Assembly: GCF_007197995.1 (NCBI RefSeq)
Contig: NZ_VKKH01000004.1
Coordinates: forward strand, 310,001 to 374,000
DNA length: 64,000 nucleotides
Source of the DNA: Aliiglaciecola sp. M165
GTDB taxonomy: Bacteria > Pseudomonadota > Gammaproteobacteria > Enterobacterales > Alteromonadaceae
Direction of reading: 5' to 3'
The notes below the pieces were generated by a model. It made no database searches. It worked only from the letters and a program-made list of their open reading frames with translations, and had not been told where the DNA came from. Position numbers and translations under genes: made by a program. Below are positions 40,126 through 49,532 of the stretch, piece by piece (position 1 is the stretch's first letter; every line of letters begins with the position of its first letter).

Positions 40126-40156
40126 TTTACAATTTGTAGTAATTTATTCATACAAT
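40126..40156 (+). promoter_or_regulatory. Possible promoter of the alpha-galactosidase gene
   Basis: TTTACA and TACAAT are separated by 19 bp, longer than the optimum. A start about 20 bases before the ATG would leave room for GAGAG, the Shine-Dalgarno. The long spacer suggests activation or weak use. Confidence 0.35.
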
Positions 40157-40182
40157 CATGAAAAACGATAAGAGAGCCATTC

Positions 40183-42342
40183 ATGTCAAAGAACATTCCA
40201 GATTTTGTAAGACTCGAAGGTAAACAGTCTTCGATGGTTTTAGCCTTTAACCGAGGCGCACCTCAAGTTATTTACTGGGGAAAAAAGTTGTCAGCGGCCA
40301 CCAACAACGATATGTTGACGACGTTAAGAATTAGACAGGAAGTCCCTGCATCACCCACTCGCGAAGCAAAACGCTCACTTACAACCACCACTGGCGAAGG
40401 CTTTTCTGGCAATCCTGGGTTGAAGCTCTTTGGTGACGCGTCACAATGGGCGGTGGCTCCTACTATTGTTGATGTACAACAAGATGACAGTACCAGCGTT
40501 ACTATTCACAACCTTGACAAAACGAGGGAAATTAAAGTCATACACCGAGTTCGAATAGATTTTGAATCAGATGTTATTGTATTAAGCAGTGAAGTCGTCA
40601 ATTTAGGTGATGCTGATATCAATCTTGAATGGTGCACAGCCGCTACCCTCCCAGTCCCAGAGTATACAAATCAAATCTTAGGTTTTGAAGGCCATTGGGC
40701 TGGAGAGTTTCATGAGCAGCATGTAGAACAATTTTTTGGTTCATACTTACGCGAAAACCGCCGAGGAAGAACTTCACATGATGCATTTCCGGGGCTCATA
40801 ATCACCAGTAAAACCTGCGATCAGCAACAAGGCGATGCCTATGGTTTTCACCTTGGCTGGAGCGGCAATCATCGGTTGCTTAGCGAAAAAATGGCCGATG
40901 GCAGAGCCTTTGTGCAGATGGGCGAATTGCTGTTACCCGGTGAAGTTACTCTGCACACCAACGACTCCTATCATTCACCAAAGCTCTATGCCAGCTTCAG
41001 CTCAAAAGGCCTGTCAGCGTTATCTCAACAATATCACCGCTATGTAAGAAAAAATTTGTTGAAATACAACGCCGCTGAAAAACTTCGTCCAGTGCACTAC
41101 AACACATGGGAAGGGATCTATTTTGATCATGACGTCGACACGCTAAAAGACTTAGCCGACCGTGCGGCACAACTCGGCGTCGAACGTTTTGTTTTAGATG
41201 ACGGTTGGTTTATTGGTCGCCATAACGATAAAGCAGGCCTAGGCGACTGGTATGTCGATGAGTCAATCTATCCACAAGGATTAACGCCGGTAATTGAACA
41301 CGTAAACGATTTAGGCATGGAATTTGGCCTGTGGTTTGAACCAGAAATGGTCAATCCTGATAGTAATCTTTTTAGAGAACACCCGGATTGGATCCTCTCT
41401 ACTCCGCCAAACGAGGATGTTGGGTTTCGCAATCAATTGGTGTTGGATTTAACCCGTCAGGAAGTTTTCGACTATTTATACGAACGTCTCGACTGTTTAC
41501 TCAGCGAAAACAATATTGCTTACATAAAATGGGATATGAACCGCGATATTAATCAACCAGGTGATCAATATTTCAAGCCGGCAGTGCATCGTCAAACTAA
41601 AGCCCTTTACGCATTATTAGATGCAGTTAAAAAAGCGCACCCGAATGTTGAGATAGAAAGCTGTTCTTCCGGTGGTGCACGCGCTGATTACGGTGTGTTA
41701 GAGCGCACAGATAGAGTGTGGACATCAGATTCAAATGACGCTTTGGAGCGACTCAAGATCCAAAAAGGGTTTTCCTATTTCTTCCCTTCAGAGTTAATGG
41801 GCAGCCACGTTGGCCCGAGAGACTGTCATATTACCCACCGTAATTTAACCATGTCGATGCGTGCCTCGGTTGTGCTCTTTGGTCACATGGGTATGGAAAT
41901 GGACCTAAGAGAACTCACTGACGAAGAGAAAGTCGAGTTAAAAGCTATGGTTGATTTATATAAACAGCATCGCGCGCTGATCCACTCCGGAGACATGGTT
42001 AGGCTGTCGCTACCAGATTACGCAATGGGCACTGGGGTGGTTTCTGCTGACAAAAATGAAGCCTTGTTTTCATATAGTTTGATACGCAGTCACACATCTG
42101 GTTTACCCGATCAAATACGCTTTTCAGGACTGGACCCTCACAAAATCTATAAGTTGCATGTGGTTTGGCCTATTCGTTCTGGGGACTTTTGGCCAAAATC
42201 ATCTATTTCAAACTTTGAAACGAATTTGCCCAAAATAGATGGTCAATGTTTTAGTGGTGAAGCCCTCATGCAATTGGGTAAACAATTGCCCAGATTGGTC
42301 CCAAACAGCAGTTTGATATATCACCTATTGGAGCAGGCTTAA
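40183..42342 (+). CDS. GH36 alpha-galactosidase, cytoplasmic
   Basis: This 719-residue retaining alpha-galactosidase has an N-terminal beta-sandwich (about 1-310), a catalytic barrel and a C-terminal beta domain. Motifs include VLDDGWFIGRHND, WFEPEMVNPDS, the nucleophile D451 in YIKWDMNRD, the cysteine/glycine loop CSSGGARADYG, and the acid/base D516 in WTSDSNDALERL. The 65-residue spacing between the two is typical of GH36. No signal peptide or lipobox is present, so substrates must enter the cell first. It is divergent from the TonB receptor. Melibiose-like sugars are possible, but glycerol kinase and GlpD in the locus favour alpha-galactosyl glycerol (floridoside). Confidence 0.94.
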   Translation: MSKNIPDFVRLEGKQSSMVLAFNRGAPQVIYWGKKLSAATNNDMLTTLRIRQEVPASPTREAKRSLTTTTGEGFSGNPGLKLFGDASQWAVAPTIVDVQQDDSTSVTIHNLDKTREIKVIHRVRIDFESDVIVLSSEVVNLGDADINLEWCTAATLPVPEYTNQILGFEGHWAGEFHEQHVEQFFGSYLRENRRGRTSHDAFPGLIITSKTCDQQQGDAYGFHLGWSGNHRLLSEKMADGRAFVQMGELLLPGEVTLHTNDSYHSPKLYASFSSKGLSALSQQYHRYVRKNLLKYNAAEKLRPVHYNTWEGIYFDHDVDTLKDLADRAAQLGVERFVLDDGWFIGRHNDKAGLGDWYVDESIYPQGLTPVIEHVNDLGMEFGLWFEPEMVNPDSNLFREHPDWILSTPPNEDVGFRNQLVLDLTRQEVFDYLYERLDCLLSENNIAYIKWDMNRDINQPGDQYFKPAVHRQTKALYALLDAVKKAHPNVEIESCSSGGARADYGVLERTDRVWTSDSNDALERLKIQKGFSYFFPSELMGSHVGPRDCHITHRNLTMSMRASVVLFGHMGMEMDLRELTDEEKVELKAMVDLYKQHRALIHSGDMVRLSLPDYAMGTGVVSADKNEALFSYSLIRSHTSGLPDQIRFSGLDPHKIYKLHVVWPIRSGDFWPKSSISNFETNLPKIDGQCFSGEALMQLGKQLPRLVPNSSLIYHLLEQA

Positions 42343-42352
42343 TTGCCTGCTC
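42331..42352 (+). terminator. Stem-loop at the alpha-galactosidase stop codon
   Basis: An 8-bp perfect GC-rich stem (GAGCAGGC / GCCTGCTC) encloses the TAA stop. No T-run follows, so it may protect the 3' end or end transcription only weakly. The 227 bases after it, up to the PilZ gene, show only a short AT-rich hairpin at 42415-42439. Confidence 0.4.
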
Positions 42353-42579
42353 TAACAAAAATTGTCATGCCAAAGAACTCATTTGTTACAAATCATACAT
42401 AAAGCTTCCAACCTAAACGATTTAGTAAAAAAATCGTTTCTATTAAGCGACTGTTTCTGATTAATATATGCAGCAACAACTTGTTTTGCGTCACTTTATT
42501 CGAACCCATTATTGGAAACCGAGGATCTTGTTTGAATATTAAGTCGTTTAGCGCTCCTCTTTGAGGAATATGGAAGCAC

Positions 42580-44976
42580 ATGAGCCTAGATCAAGATAGT
42601 CAAACAGATACACCTCAACAATCAGACTTTGATAAGTTGATCAGCGAAATCAAGTATCTCCCGCCAAAAAAACTGACCAAAAGCTATATTAATAGAATTA
42701 TTCTGTCTCAAGGCTTGCATGTGGATCCATCTCTGGCGCTTAGCGAAGTTATGAGGTTAACGGGTCCATGCCACAAAACACTCGACTTTCGATGGAAATT
42801 AAAAGGTGTAGAGGTTGGCGAAATAAACATTTTGGAAAAAGTCCACTTTGTTGATAAGTGGACGGCCAAATTCCTTATCGAAGAAATTAAAAAGTACGGA
42901 CTCCGATACACCCAAGGGGCTTATGAAGCTGCCAAAGTATTTTTTAGAGATAATCGCAAACTTCTTGTTAATAGGCAAAAAGAGGTCGACACACCAATAG
43001 ACATGTTGAAGTTTTGTGGTGAGTTCAAGCGTTCAGAAGAGAGGATGTTTTTTGCCAAAACCGTTTCTTTAGTGCCCCTATCAATAAACAAAAACCCAGT
43101 CGATTATGAAGCTCAAGAAGATGATATGCAGGATAAGGTTGATGCAGTCACTTCTAATATCAGTAAAAGTGCACTAAAGCTGAGGATGGAAAAAGACATT
43201 GGTGCAACACAATTTGTCGTCGTTCGTTTTGACAGCCTTGAGCAGGAATTGGTGTTTTCTCAATCGAACATTATTTATAAAGTAATAAAAAAGATTAAAC
43301 ACGACGAAAACCATTCCTATGAATATATTCTTGAGCTGCAACCTAACGAGTGCAATCAAGAATTTGCACATTATTTAAAAAACCTGATATTCAGTCACAA
43401 ACATAAATATAAAGTCGATTTAAACGGAATTACAGACTCTGCTTATTCTAAGGTATGCGAAAACTACTTTATTAACGCCTCCGAGCAAATTGATTTTTTT
43501 GTCGATAAAAATGGTGACCTTAAATACGTACTTGAACATTTTTCCCATCAATTTTGTGCACGGTATTTTGGGGATGGCATCGAGCAAGTCGTAGCAAACA
43601 TAATTCAACATCATAAATTAACTTCCTGTGAAACCACGTTTTTATTCTGTACCCGAGGAACAAAATCAGAAATTAGCGATGGCTCACAGGTTACGTTAAT
43701 TTCAAGTCTTTTTGATAGTCGAAAACCTGATGAGTTTTACGCTTCTATTGCGCAGTACGGTAAAGCAAAGTCTTCAAAATTATTTAAAGTGGTCGTATCG
43801 AAAGTATTGGCGAACCGGGCATTCAGAACCTCATCAATCCCCAAAGAAAGTCAAGAAACCTATGGTTCTACTCGAATAAACCGTCATTCCGAATCTACCA
43901 AAAAATCGATCGCACAATGTGCCTGGCATGTCTCAGTCCATCCAATAGATCATTATGGAATTTCAACCCAGACTAACAACTCAAAAACGAGCTTGGCACC
44001 TCACACAAACGCATTAACAATTTCTTCGGTCAATAACCCGCAATACAAACATGTTTTTCGGGAAACGGACGAAAAACGCACGGAAGATCGGTTTAATTAT
44101 GTTACCGCGGCAACCGTAGAATTTAATGGTAGATTGATCAACGGAACCACAGTCGACGTCTCTTCTCTCGGCTTATGTGTCAAACTGGATCAAAATGCCG
44201 ATTTTCCGGTAGGCGCTACTGTAACGGTGTCATTTAGCAAACTTGCCGATAGAACAACGATTTTCGATTTAAATCGCTGTAAATATAACGTTGTAAAGTA
44301 TTCAGATGGACATGTTCATTTGTCTAACAAAGCGTTTTCCTCTCATGATGGCAAGGAATTTTGGCATAAGTTCATCTCTTCAAAGCTGGAACAGATAACC
44401 AAATCTAAAGGGCAGGAAGGTGATTACGGAATAAGCAGAGCTCTTAATAATATTGCGGTGAGTTCGTATGCAGATAATGTATTGTTCTACAAACAAATGA
44501 ACAAACGCCCTCTCGCCACTGTTTTTATTGAAAGTGGGCTAGAAAAGGAATTAGACGATTTTGTCATTGACGAACAAAGCGTTCGCACTTGGTTTTACCA
44601 TCCTAAAATTTACCCGATTTTAACTCGTGCCCATGAAAAACTGTTTGAAAAGCAAAAGCAAAGCCACATGTTTTTGTCGATAAATTTCCACAGAACCTTG
44701 GGCGGAGAAGTCATTGAGGACATCAATATTACCCATGCAGACACTATCACCTCGGATACGGAATCTTTTATCGACGCGAACAAAGTCAAAGCGCGAGAGC
44801 AGTTAATTTTTCACTTGGTACCCTATAAGGCAACCAACCAATTTTGTCGCTACAACACCGATGAATTAAATTATATCAAGCACTTTGCGCCTCATAAAAG
44901 CGAAGAATTGTTGACCAAGATAAAAGATGTCAAAGGAATGTTTATCATGACCGACATCACCCAGTTGTTCGCTTGA
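42580..44976 (+). CDS. Large PilZ-domain protein (c-di-GMP-binding candidate)
   Basis: This 798-residue cytoplasmic protein has a PilZ domain near residues 500-610, with an RTEDRFNY segment providing arginines of the RxxxR type and the DVSSLGLCV motif (D/N-x-S-x-x-G) that contacts cyclic di-GMP. The N-terminal 480 residues and the C-terminal 180 are highly charged and have no motif I recognise; they show no membrane helix or signal peptide. GGAAG precedes the ATG at good spacing. It stands alone, with no diguanylate cyclase or motility genes near. The role is probably a c-di-GMP effector, but its target is unknown. Confidence 0.75.
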   Translation: MSLDQDSQTDTPQQSDFDKLISEIKYLPPKKLTKSYINRIILSQGLHVDPSLALSEVMRLTGPCHKTLDFRWKLKGVEVGEINILEKVHFVDKWTAKFLIEEIKKYGLRYTQGAYEAAKVFFRDNRKLLVNRQKEVDTPIDMLKFCGEFKRSEERMFFAKTVSLVPLSINKNPVDYEAQEDDMQDKVDAVTSNISKSALKLRMEKDIGATQFVVVRFDSLEQELVFSQSNIIYKVIKKIKHDENHSYEYILELQPNECNQEFAHYLKNLIFSHKHKYKVDLNGITDSAYSKVCENYFINASEQIDFFVDKNGDLKYVLEHFSHQFCARYFGDGIEQVVANIIQHHKLTSCETTFLFCTRGTKSEISDGSQVTLISSLFDSRKPDEFYASIAQYGKAKSSKLFKVVVSKVLANRAFRTSSIPKESQETYGSTRINRHSESTKKSIAQCAWHVSVHPIDHYGISTQTNNSKTSLAPHTNALTISSVNNPQYKHVFRETDEKRTEDRFNYVTAATVEFNGRLINGTTVDVSSLGLCVKLDQNADFPVGATVTVSFSKLADRTTIFDLNRCKYNVVKYSDGHVHLSNKAFSSHDGKEFWHKFISSKLEQITKSKGQEGDYGISRALNNIAVSSYADNVLFYKQMNKRPLATVFIESGLEKELDDFVIDEQSVRTWFYHPKIYPILTRAHEKLFEKQKQSHMFLSINFHRTLGGEVIEDINITHADTITSDTESFIDANKVKAREQLIFHLVPYKATNQFCRYNTDELNYIKHFAPHKSEELLTKIKDVKGMFIMTDITQLFA

Positions 44977-45074
44977 TCGAAGCGTCAACGATAGTCTTAT
45001 CATTGAAACACTCTACAGCACAATCAAGCCTAAGCATTTATGCAATGAATCTATTTTGTAAAGATTGACACATT

Positions 45075-46232
45075 CTATCGGTTCAAAAAAGCTTGACTGC
45101 GTTGAATACTGTTTTCACGAATATTGCCATAAAACAAACTGAAATCGAGCAGATGATAACTACCATCCTCGGCATCTAAATGATTTGAAAAAGCATTGTC
45201 TTGTTGACGCTGAACATGCAACACGCCAGTTTGATCACATTGTGCCCAAGTCAGGTTAGGAGTAAGAGGAGCCAAAGATTCATGTTTAAAACCAGGGTTT
45301 TTCGCTAATAACATATACTTTATTGTGCGCTTAAACTCCACCGGATAGGCACCTTTATGTTGGCTAGCGTCAGTCCGCTCAGTATTCGTTTGCCAGCTTA
45401 ACGGATTCACACAAGCAATGGGCTTGCCCTCAGTAATTTCCCAACCACTATTATACCAATGTCGGTAACCTTGGGCCAATGCGCCACCTTGTCCATAGGT
45501 GTCATAAGAAACGATACATCCTGTTTGTTCGGCAGACTGACACAAGCCTGTGTGGTTGAAATTACGGTCAAGTAAATCCAGTGGCAACCAATATCCAATG
45601 GTGTATGCCGCCACCATCCTCTCCTGCAAGGCCGTGCCGTCGATTTGATTAGCAATTAAGCGTAACGCATGCAAACTACCTTGGCTGTGTCCCACGATTA
45701 TAAAAGGACGCTGTTGATTGTGTTGAGCGAGAAAGTAATCGAATGCAGACTCAACATCTTGATAAGCCAAATCCAACGCTTGATAACTGGATGATAAATC
45801 TTCATCTCCAAAGGCAGCCAAGTGAGCTTGTCGATAAATCGGCGCATAAATCTCACAACAGCCATTAAAGGCACTGGCCATGCTGGACAACATATATTCC
45901 AGAGACTGTGCTTCAGACATGGTTTCGTCCATAGTCGAATTCCAGCTGCCCGGTCCAACATAGCCAGTAGAATGCACAAAAAATACGTCCACAGGCTTTT
46001 CGGCTAGATCGTGCTGGGTATCAACCCCCTCTGGGATCAAATCGGCAGTGTCTTGCAATAAAGGCAAAGCTGCCCAAAACTTTTGCTGGCTATATACAGG
46101 TGCAGCAGGAGTGGTATCAACACTAAAGGGCCCTTTTGGTAACATATACCACTGCACACCTTGAAACGCAGCAAACAAAAATACGGCAAGAAAAACCACT
46201 ACAATGGCAGACCACTTAAATATTCGTTTCAC
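45075..46232 (-). CDS. DUF3089 alpha/beta-hydrolase-like protein, membrane-anchored
   Basis: This 385-residue protein has an N-terminal transmembrane anchor (IFKWSAIVVVFLAVFLFAAFQG, split from residue 4) and a periplasmic DUF3089 domain. Features are VDVFFVHSTGYVGPGSWN and the nucleophile elbow GHSQGSLHALRL. The fold and elbow suggest a serine ester hydrolase, but no substrate is established for the family. The GTG at 46232 is chosen because AAGGAAG lies 7 bases ahead; a GTG 11 codons upstream has weaker support. It is divergent from the S9 peptidase gene. Confidence 0.78.
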   Translation of the reverse strand: MKRIFKWSAIVVVFLAVFLFAAFQGVQWYMLPKGPFSVDTTPAAPVYSQQKFWAALPLLQDTADLIPEGVDTQHDLAEKPVDVFFVHSTGYVGPGSWNSTMDETMSEAQSLEYMLSSMASAFNGCCEIYAPIYRQAHLAAFGDEDLSSSYQALDLAYQDVESAFDYFLAQHNQQRPFIIVGHSQGSLHALRLIANQIDGTALQERMVAAYTIGYWLPLDLLDRNFNHTGLCQSAEQTGCIVSYDTYGQGGALAQGYRHWYNSGWEITEGKPIACVNPLSWQTNTERTDASQHKGAYPVEFKRTIKYMLLAKNPGFKHESLAPLTPNLTWAQCDQTGVLHVQRQQDNAFSNHLDAEDGSYHLLDFSLFYGNIRENSIQRSQAFLNR

Positions 46233-46385
46233 AAAATTGCTTCCTTTTGGATCTTTGATGAGCACCTTACCGCAGTGATTAATATAGCGTAATTTATATT
46301 ATTTATACTTGACTATTGACGTAGGTGAAAACCGGGTATCATCAGTATTCTCATACCGAATTGGTTTACTTTATCGGAGAAAAAA

Positions 46386-48311
46386 GTGCGAAACATACTG
46401 ATTAGTGCCGCCACCCTGCTTGTTTTTATTTCAATTGGATTGCCATCTTTTGCTCAGCAAGATTGGCCATACCCAGAAGACGCCCCCACCCCACAACCTG
46501 TTGATATCGGCACAGCCAGTGATCGTCCCATCGACATTTCACGATTTCTACTGGCCCGCGGTGCACGGGGTGGGAGTATCAATCAGCAAGGCACCCATAT
46601 TGCGTTTAGCAGCAATGCAACGGGCATCTCTCAGTTGTGGGTAATGTCGGTAAAAGGCGGCCAAGCAAGCCAGCTAACTTTTGGCAATGGCATTACCTTT
46701 TTCCGCTGGCACCCTGATGGCAAAACAATCCTCTACGGTGCAGACAATAATGGCGATGAGCGTGAGGCGTATTATCTGATCAGTACTGACGGGCTCAAAG
46801 AAACGCTCGCGATGCCCAGCAGCAAAGCGTATCGCGCGTTTGGCGCATTTCATCAAGATGGAAATCGCTTTAGCTATGCGTCTACCCAAAGAAATGGTAG
46901 AGACTTTGACCTCTACGTTTATGACATAAAGAAACGTCAGTCTCAGATGGTGTTCCAAGCTGAATTTGGGTTCTTCCCTCGCGCTTGGCGTCCAAATTCA
47001 GAGCAAATGTTAGTCACTGAAACCGTTGGTGAGGATGGGGAAAACCTCTTTTTACTTGATACGAGAACGCAACAACTCTCTGCGCTGTTTAAGCCAACAC
47101 CTTCAGCCGCTTTTAGAGATTTTCATTGGAAAAAAGATGGATCAGGGTTTTATTTTATCAGCAATGATCAGACCGAAATGCTCTCGCTTCGCTATTACGA
47201 TGTGGCGAGTAAACGAACTGATGTAATCGTCAAAACCGATGCAGAGCTGGACAATGTGGAATTGTGCAAAAACGGCAATCAATTGCTTTACAGCATTAAC
47301 GATAATGGATTTGAAACGCTGTTTAGCACGCCGACTACTTCGTTTTCTCCCAAACAAATAGATTTACCATCGGGCACCCTTAACTTTTCTTGCAGCGATG
47401 CAGACAAAGCGGTTGTCACCCATTTAGGGCCAGATTCTCCAGGCACTGTACTTAGTATTGATTTAAACAAGCACAAAGCCACTGTGGTGAGAAAACCTGA
47501 TATGGCGGGAATTTCTCCCAACGTTTTACTAAGTCCAGAAGTCGTGACATTCCCCGCACAAGATGGGGTTCAGCTTCAAGGCTTGTTATATCTGCCCAAA
47601 AATAGTGAGGCTAAGCCGCCCATCGTCATCGATATTCATGGTGGTCCCACTGCACAATCTCGCCCCGCCTGGCAGCCATTAACCCAATATTTGTTAGGTA
47701 AAGGCATTGCCGTACTGGATATCAATGTACGCGGTTCGACAGGGTTTGGTAAAACTTATGCGCGACTCGATAATCAAGAAAAGCGACTCGACAGCGTCAG
47801 AGATTTAGTCGACGCCTTAGCCTGGCTCAAACAAGACGGAAGAGTTAATGCAGATAAGGCCGCAGCAATGGGAGGCTCATACGGTGGCTACATGGTGAAC
47901 GCTGTGATGGGCGCTTACCCAGATGCCTTTGTCGCGGGGGCTTCTTTTGTTGGCGTCGCCGACTGGGTCCGCGCATTACAAACGGCGTCACCAGGATTGA
48001 AGGCCTCCGACAGAATCGAATATGGCGATATTACCGACCCTAAGTGGCAAGAATTTTATGCGGTGAACTCCCCTATCAATACGGTGGACAAAATTGTATC
48101 GCCGATGTTTTTCCAGCATGGTGTGAATGATCCTAGAGACCCGGTCACCGAGTCTGATACTATGGTTCAAGCACTCAGGGATAGAAACATTCCGGTAACC
48201 TATCTGCGACTGCAGGACGAAGGGCATTCGGTGAGGAAGCTAACCAATCGAGTGATGTTTTATCGACAGCTCGCAGACTTCTTAGAAACGCACTTAAAAA
48301 ACGACAAATAG
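46386..48311 (+). CDS. S9-family serine peptidase (prolyl oligopeptidase/acylaminoacyl type), secreted
   Basis: The 641-residue protein has a signal peptide (cleavage near SFA|QQ, residue 23), a beta-propeller with WD40-like PD40 repeats (about 45-370; WHPDGKTILYGADNNGD, WRPNSEQMLV), and a C-terminal catalytic domain. The catalytic serine is in GGSYGGYM, with the aspartate in VNDPRDPV and the histidine in DEGHSV. It starts at GTG with GGAG 7 bases upstream. Such enzymes trim short peptides in the periplasm. A dipeptidase gene follows 14 bases later, so the two likely act in series on imported peptides. Confidence 0.92.
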   Translation: MRNILISAATLLVFISIGLPSFAQQDWPYPEDAPTPQPVDIGTASDRPIDISRFLLARGARGGSINQQGTHIAFSSNATGISQLWVMSVKGGQASQLTFGNGITFFRWHPDGKTILYGADNNGDEREAYYLISTDGLKETLAMPSSKAYRAFGAFHQDGNRFSYASTQRNGRDFDLYVYDIKKRQSQMVFQAEFGFFPRAWRPNSEQMLVTETVGEDGENLFLLDTRTQQLSALFKPTPSAAFRDFHWKKDGSGFYFISNDQTEMLSLRYYDVASKRTDVIVKTDAELDNVELCKNGNQLLYSINDNGFETLFSTPTTSFSPKQIDLPSGTLNFSCSDADKAVVTHLGPDSPGTVLSIDLNKHKATVVRKPDMAGISPNVLLSPEVVTFPAQDGVQLQGLLYLPKNSEAKPPIVIDIHGGPTAQSRPAWQPLTQYLLGKGIAVLDINVRGSTGFGKTYARLDNQEKRLDSVRDLVDALAWLKQDGRVNADKAAAMGGSYGGYMVNAVMGAYPDAFVAGASFVGVADWVRALQTASPGLKASDRIEYGDITDPKWQEFYAVNSPINTVDKIVSPMFFQHGVNDPRDPVTESDTMVQALRDRNIPVTYLRLQDEGHSVRKLTNRVMFYRQLADFLETHLKNDK

Positions 48312-48325
48312 AACAAACAGGAAAC

Positions 48326-49528
48326 ATGGCAATGAAAAAAATGCTCGCACTTTGTGTCGCGATGGCACTCAGCGGATGTGCAACAGCAGATAATGGTAAC
48401 TACCACGCCTCTGAAAAAGCCAAAAATATTGCGCAAAAATACATCATCGTGGACGGTCATATTGACGTGCCATATCGTTTGCAAGAGAAATGGGTAGATG
48501 TCACCCAAGCCACCCAGGGCGGCGATTTTGATTATCCTCGGGCAGTCGCAGGAGGCTTGAACGCCCCGTTTATGTCAATCTATGTGCCGGCTTCTTTGGA
48601 TAACTCTCCCGAATCAACTGCCCTTGCTCATAGGCTGATCGATTATGTTGAGGCCATTGTCGGTCGCGCTCCAGATAAATTCGCCATTGCCAAATCTGTT
48701 GCCGATGTTGAACAACAGTTTCAACAAGGTTTAATTTCTCTGCCGATGGGTATGGAAAACGGTTCGCCTGTGCAAGGCAGCATGGACACTCTCAAGCAAT
48801 TTTATGATCGCGGAATACGCTACATCACCCTGGCTCATTCGATGAGCAACCATATCTCTGACTCCTCTTATGATTTGCGCCGCAAATGGAAAGGGTTAAG
48901 TCCCTTTGGCAAAGATTTGATAGTGGAGATGAACAATTTAGGCATCATGATCGATATCTCTCATGTTTCCGATGCAGCGTTTTATCAAGCGGTTGAAATC
49001 AGCAAAGTACCGGTGATTGCCTCCCACTCTTCATTGCGCAGTTTCACCCCTGGCTTCGAGCGTAATATGGACGACGAGATGATCAAGGCGCTGGGTAAAA
49101 ATGGCGGTGTGATCATGATCAATTTTGGTTCAACCTTCGTTGATCCTGTCTCTCGCGCTTGGCGCATCGAAATGGGCGATAAGCGTAAAGCGGTTGAGGA
49201 AAAATTCGGTCGAGACAGCGCTCAATATCAAGCGTTCGAGAAAGAGTATCGCGAAACAAGCCCCTTCCCTTTCTCAAACGTTGAAACAGTGCTGGATCAT
49301 ATTGATCATGTGGTAAAACTGGTTGGTGTCGACCACGTTGGCATTGGCTCTGACTATGATGGCGTAGGGGATTCACTGCCAATAGGTTTAAAAGATGTAT
49401 CAACCTACCCCAATTTGGTTCAAGGATTATTGGATCGAAATTATAGTGAAGCGGATATTGAAAAGCTCCTGGGTACTAACTTAATTCGCGTGTGGCGAGA
49501 AGTTGAACAATACGCAGCGAAAAACTAA
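48326..49528 (+). CDS. M19 membrane dipeptidase, lipoprotein
   Basis: This 400-residue zinc dipeptidase of the renal dipeptidase family has a lipoprotein signal with lipobox LSGC (C18), so it is anchored in a membrane on the periplasmic side. The metal-site residues are visible: VDGHIDVPYR (HxD), the bridging glutamate in MGMENGSP, and histidines in DISHVSD and ASHSSLR. It hydrolyses dipeptides, including some with D-residues. It lies 14 bases after the S9 peptidase gene and is probably cotranscribed with it. Confidence 0.92.
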   Translation: MAMKKMLALCVAMALSGCATADNGNYHASEKAKNIAQKYIIVDGHIDVPYRLQEKWVDVTQATQGGDFDYPRAVAGGLNAPFMSIYVPASLDNSPESTALAHRLIDYVEAIVGRAPDKFAIAKSVADVEQQFQQGLISLPMGMENGSPVQGSMDTLKQFYDRGIRYITLAHSMSNHISDSSYDLRRKWKGLSPFGKDLIVEMNNLGIMIDISHVSDAAFYQAVEISKVPVIASHSSLRSFTPGFERNMDDEMIKALGKNGGVIMINFGSTFVDPVSRAWRIEMGDKRKAVEEKFGRDSAQYQAFEKEYRETSPFPFSNVETVLDHIDHVVKLVGVDHVGIGSDYDGVGDSLPIGLKDVSTYPNLVQGLLDRNYSEADIEKLLGTNLIRVWREVEQYAAKN

Positions 49529-49532
49529 AAAT

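Noticed and set aside
40183-42342. Reading the locus as melibiose or raffinose use
   Set aside because: Possible, but it leaves glpK and glpD in the locus unexplained, and no sucrose- or glucose-handling gene is present. Kept as the main alternative.
42415-42439. A 9-bp AT-rich hairpin upstream of the PilZ gene
   Set aside because: There is no T-run after it on either strand, so it is not a convincing terminator.
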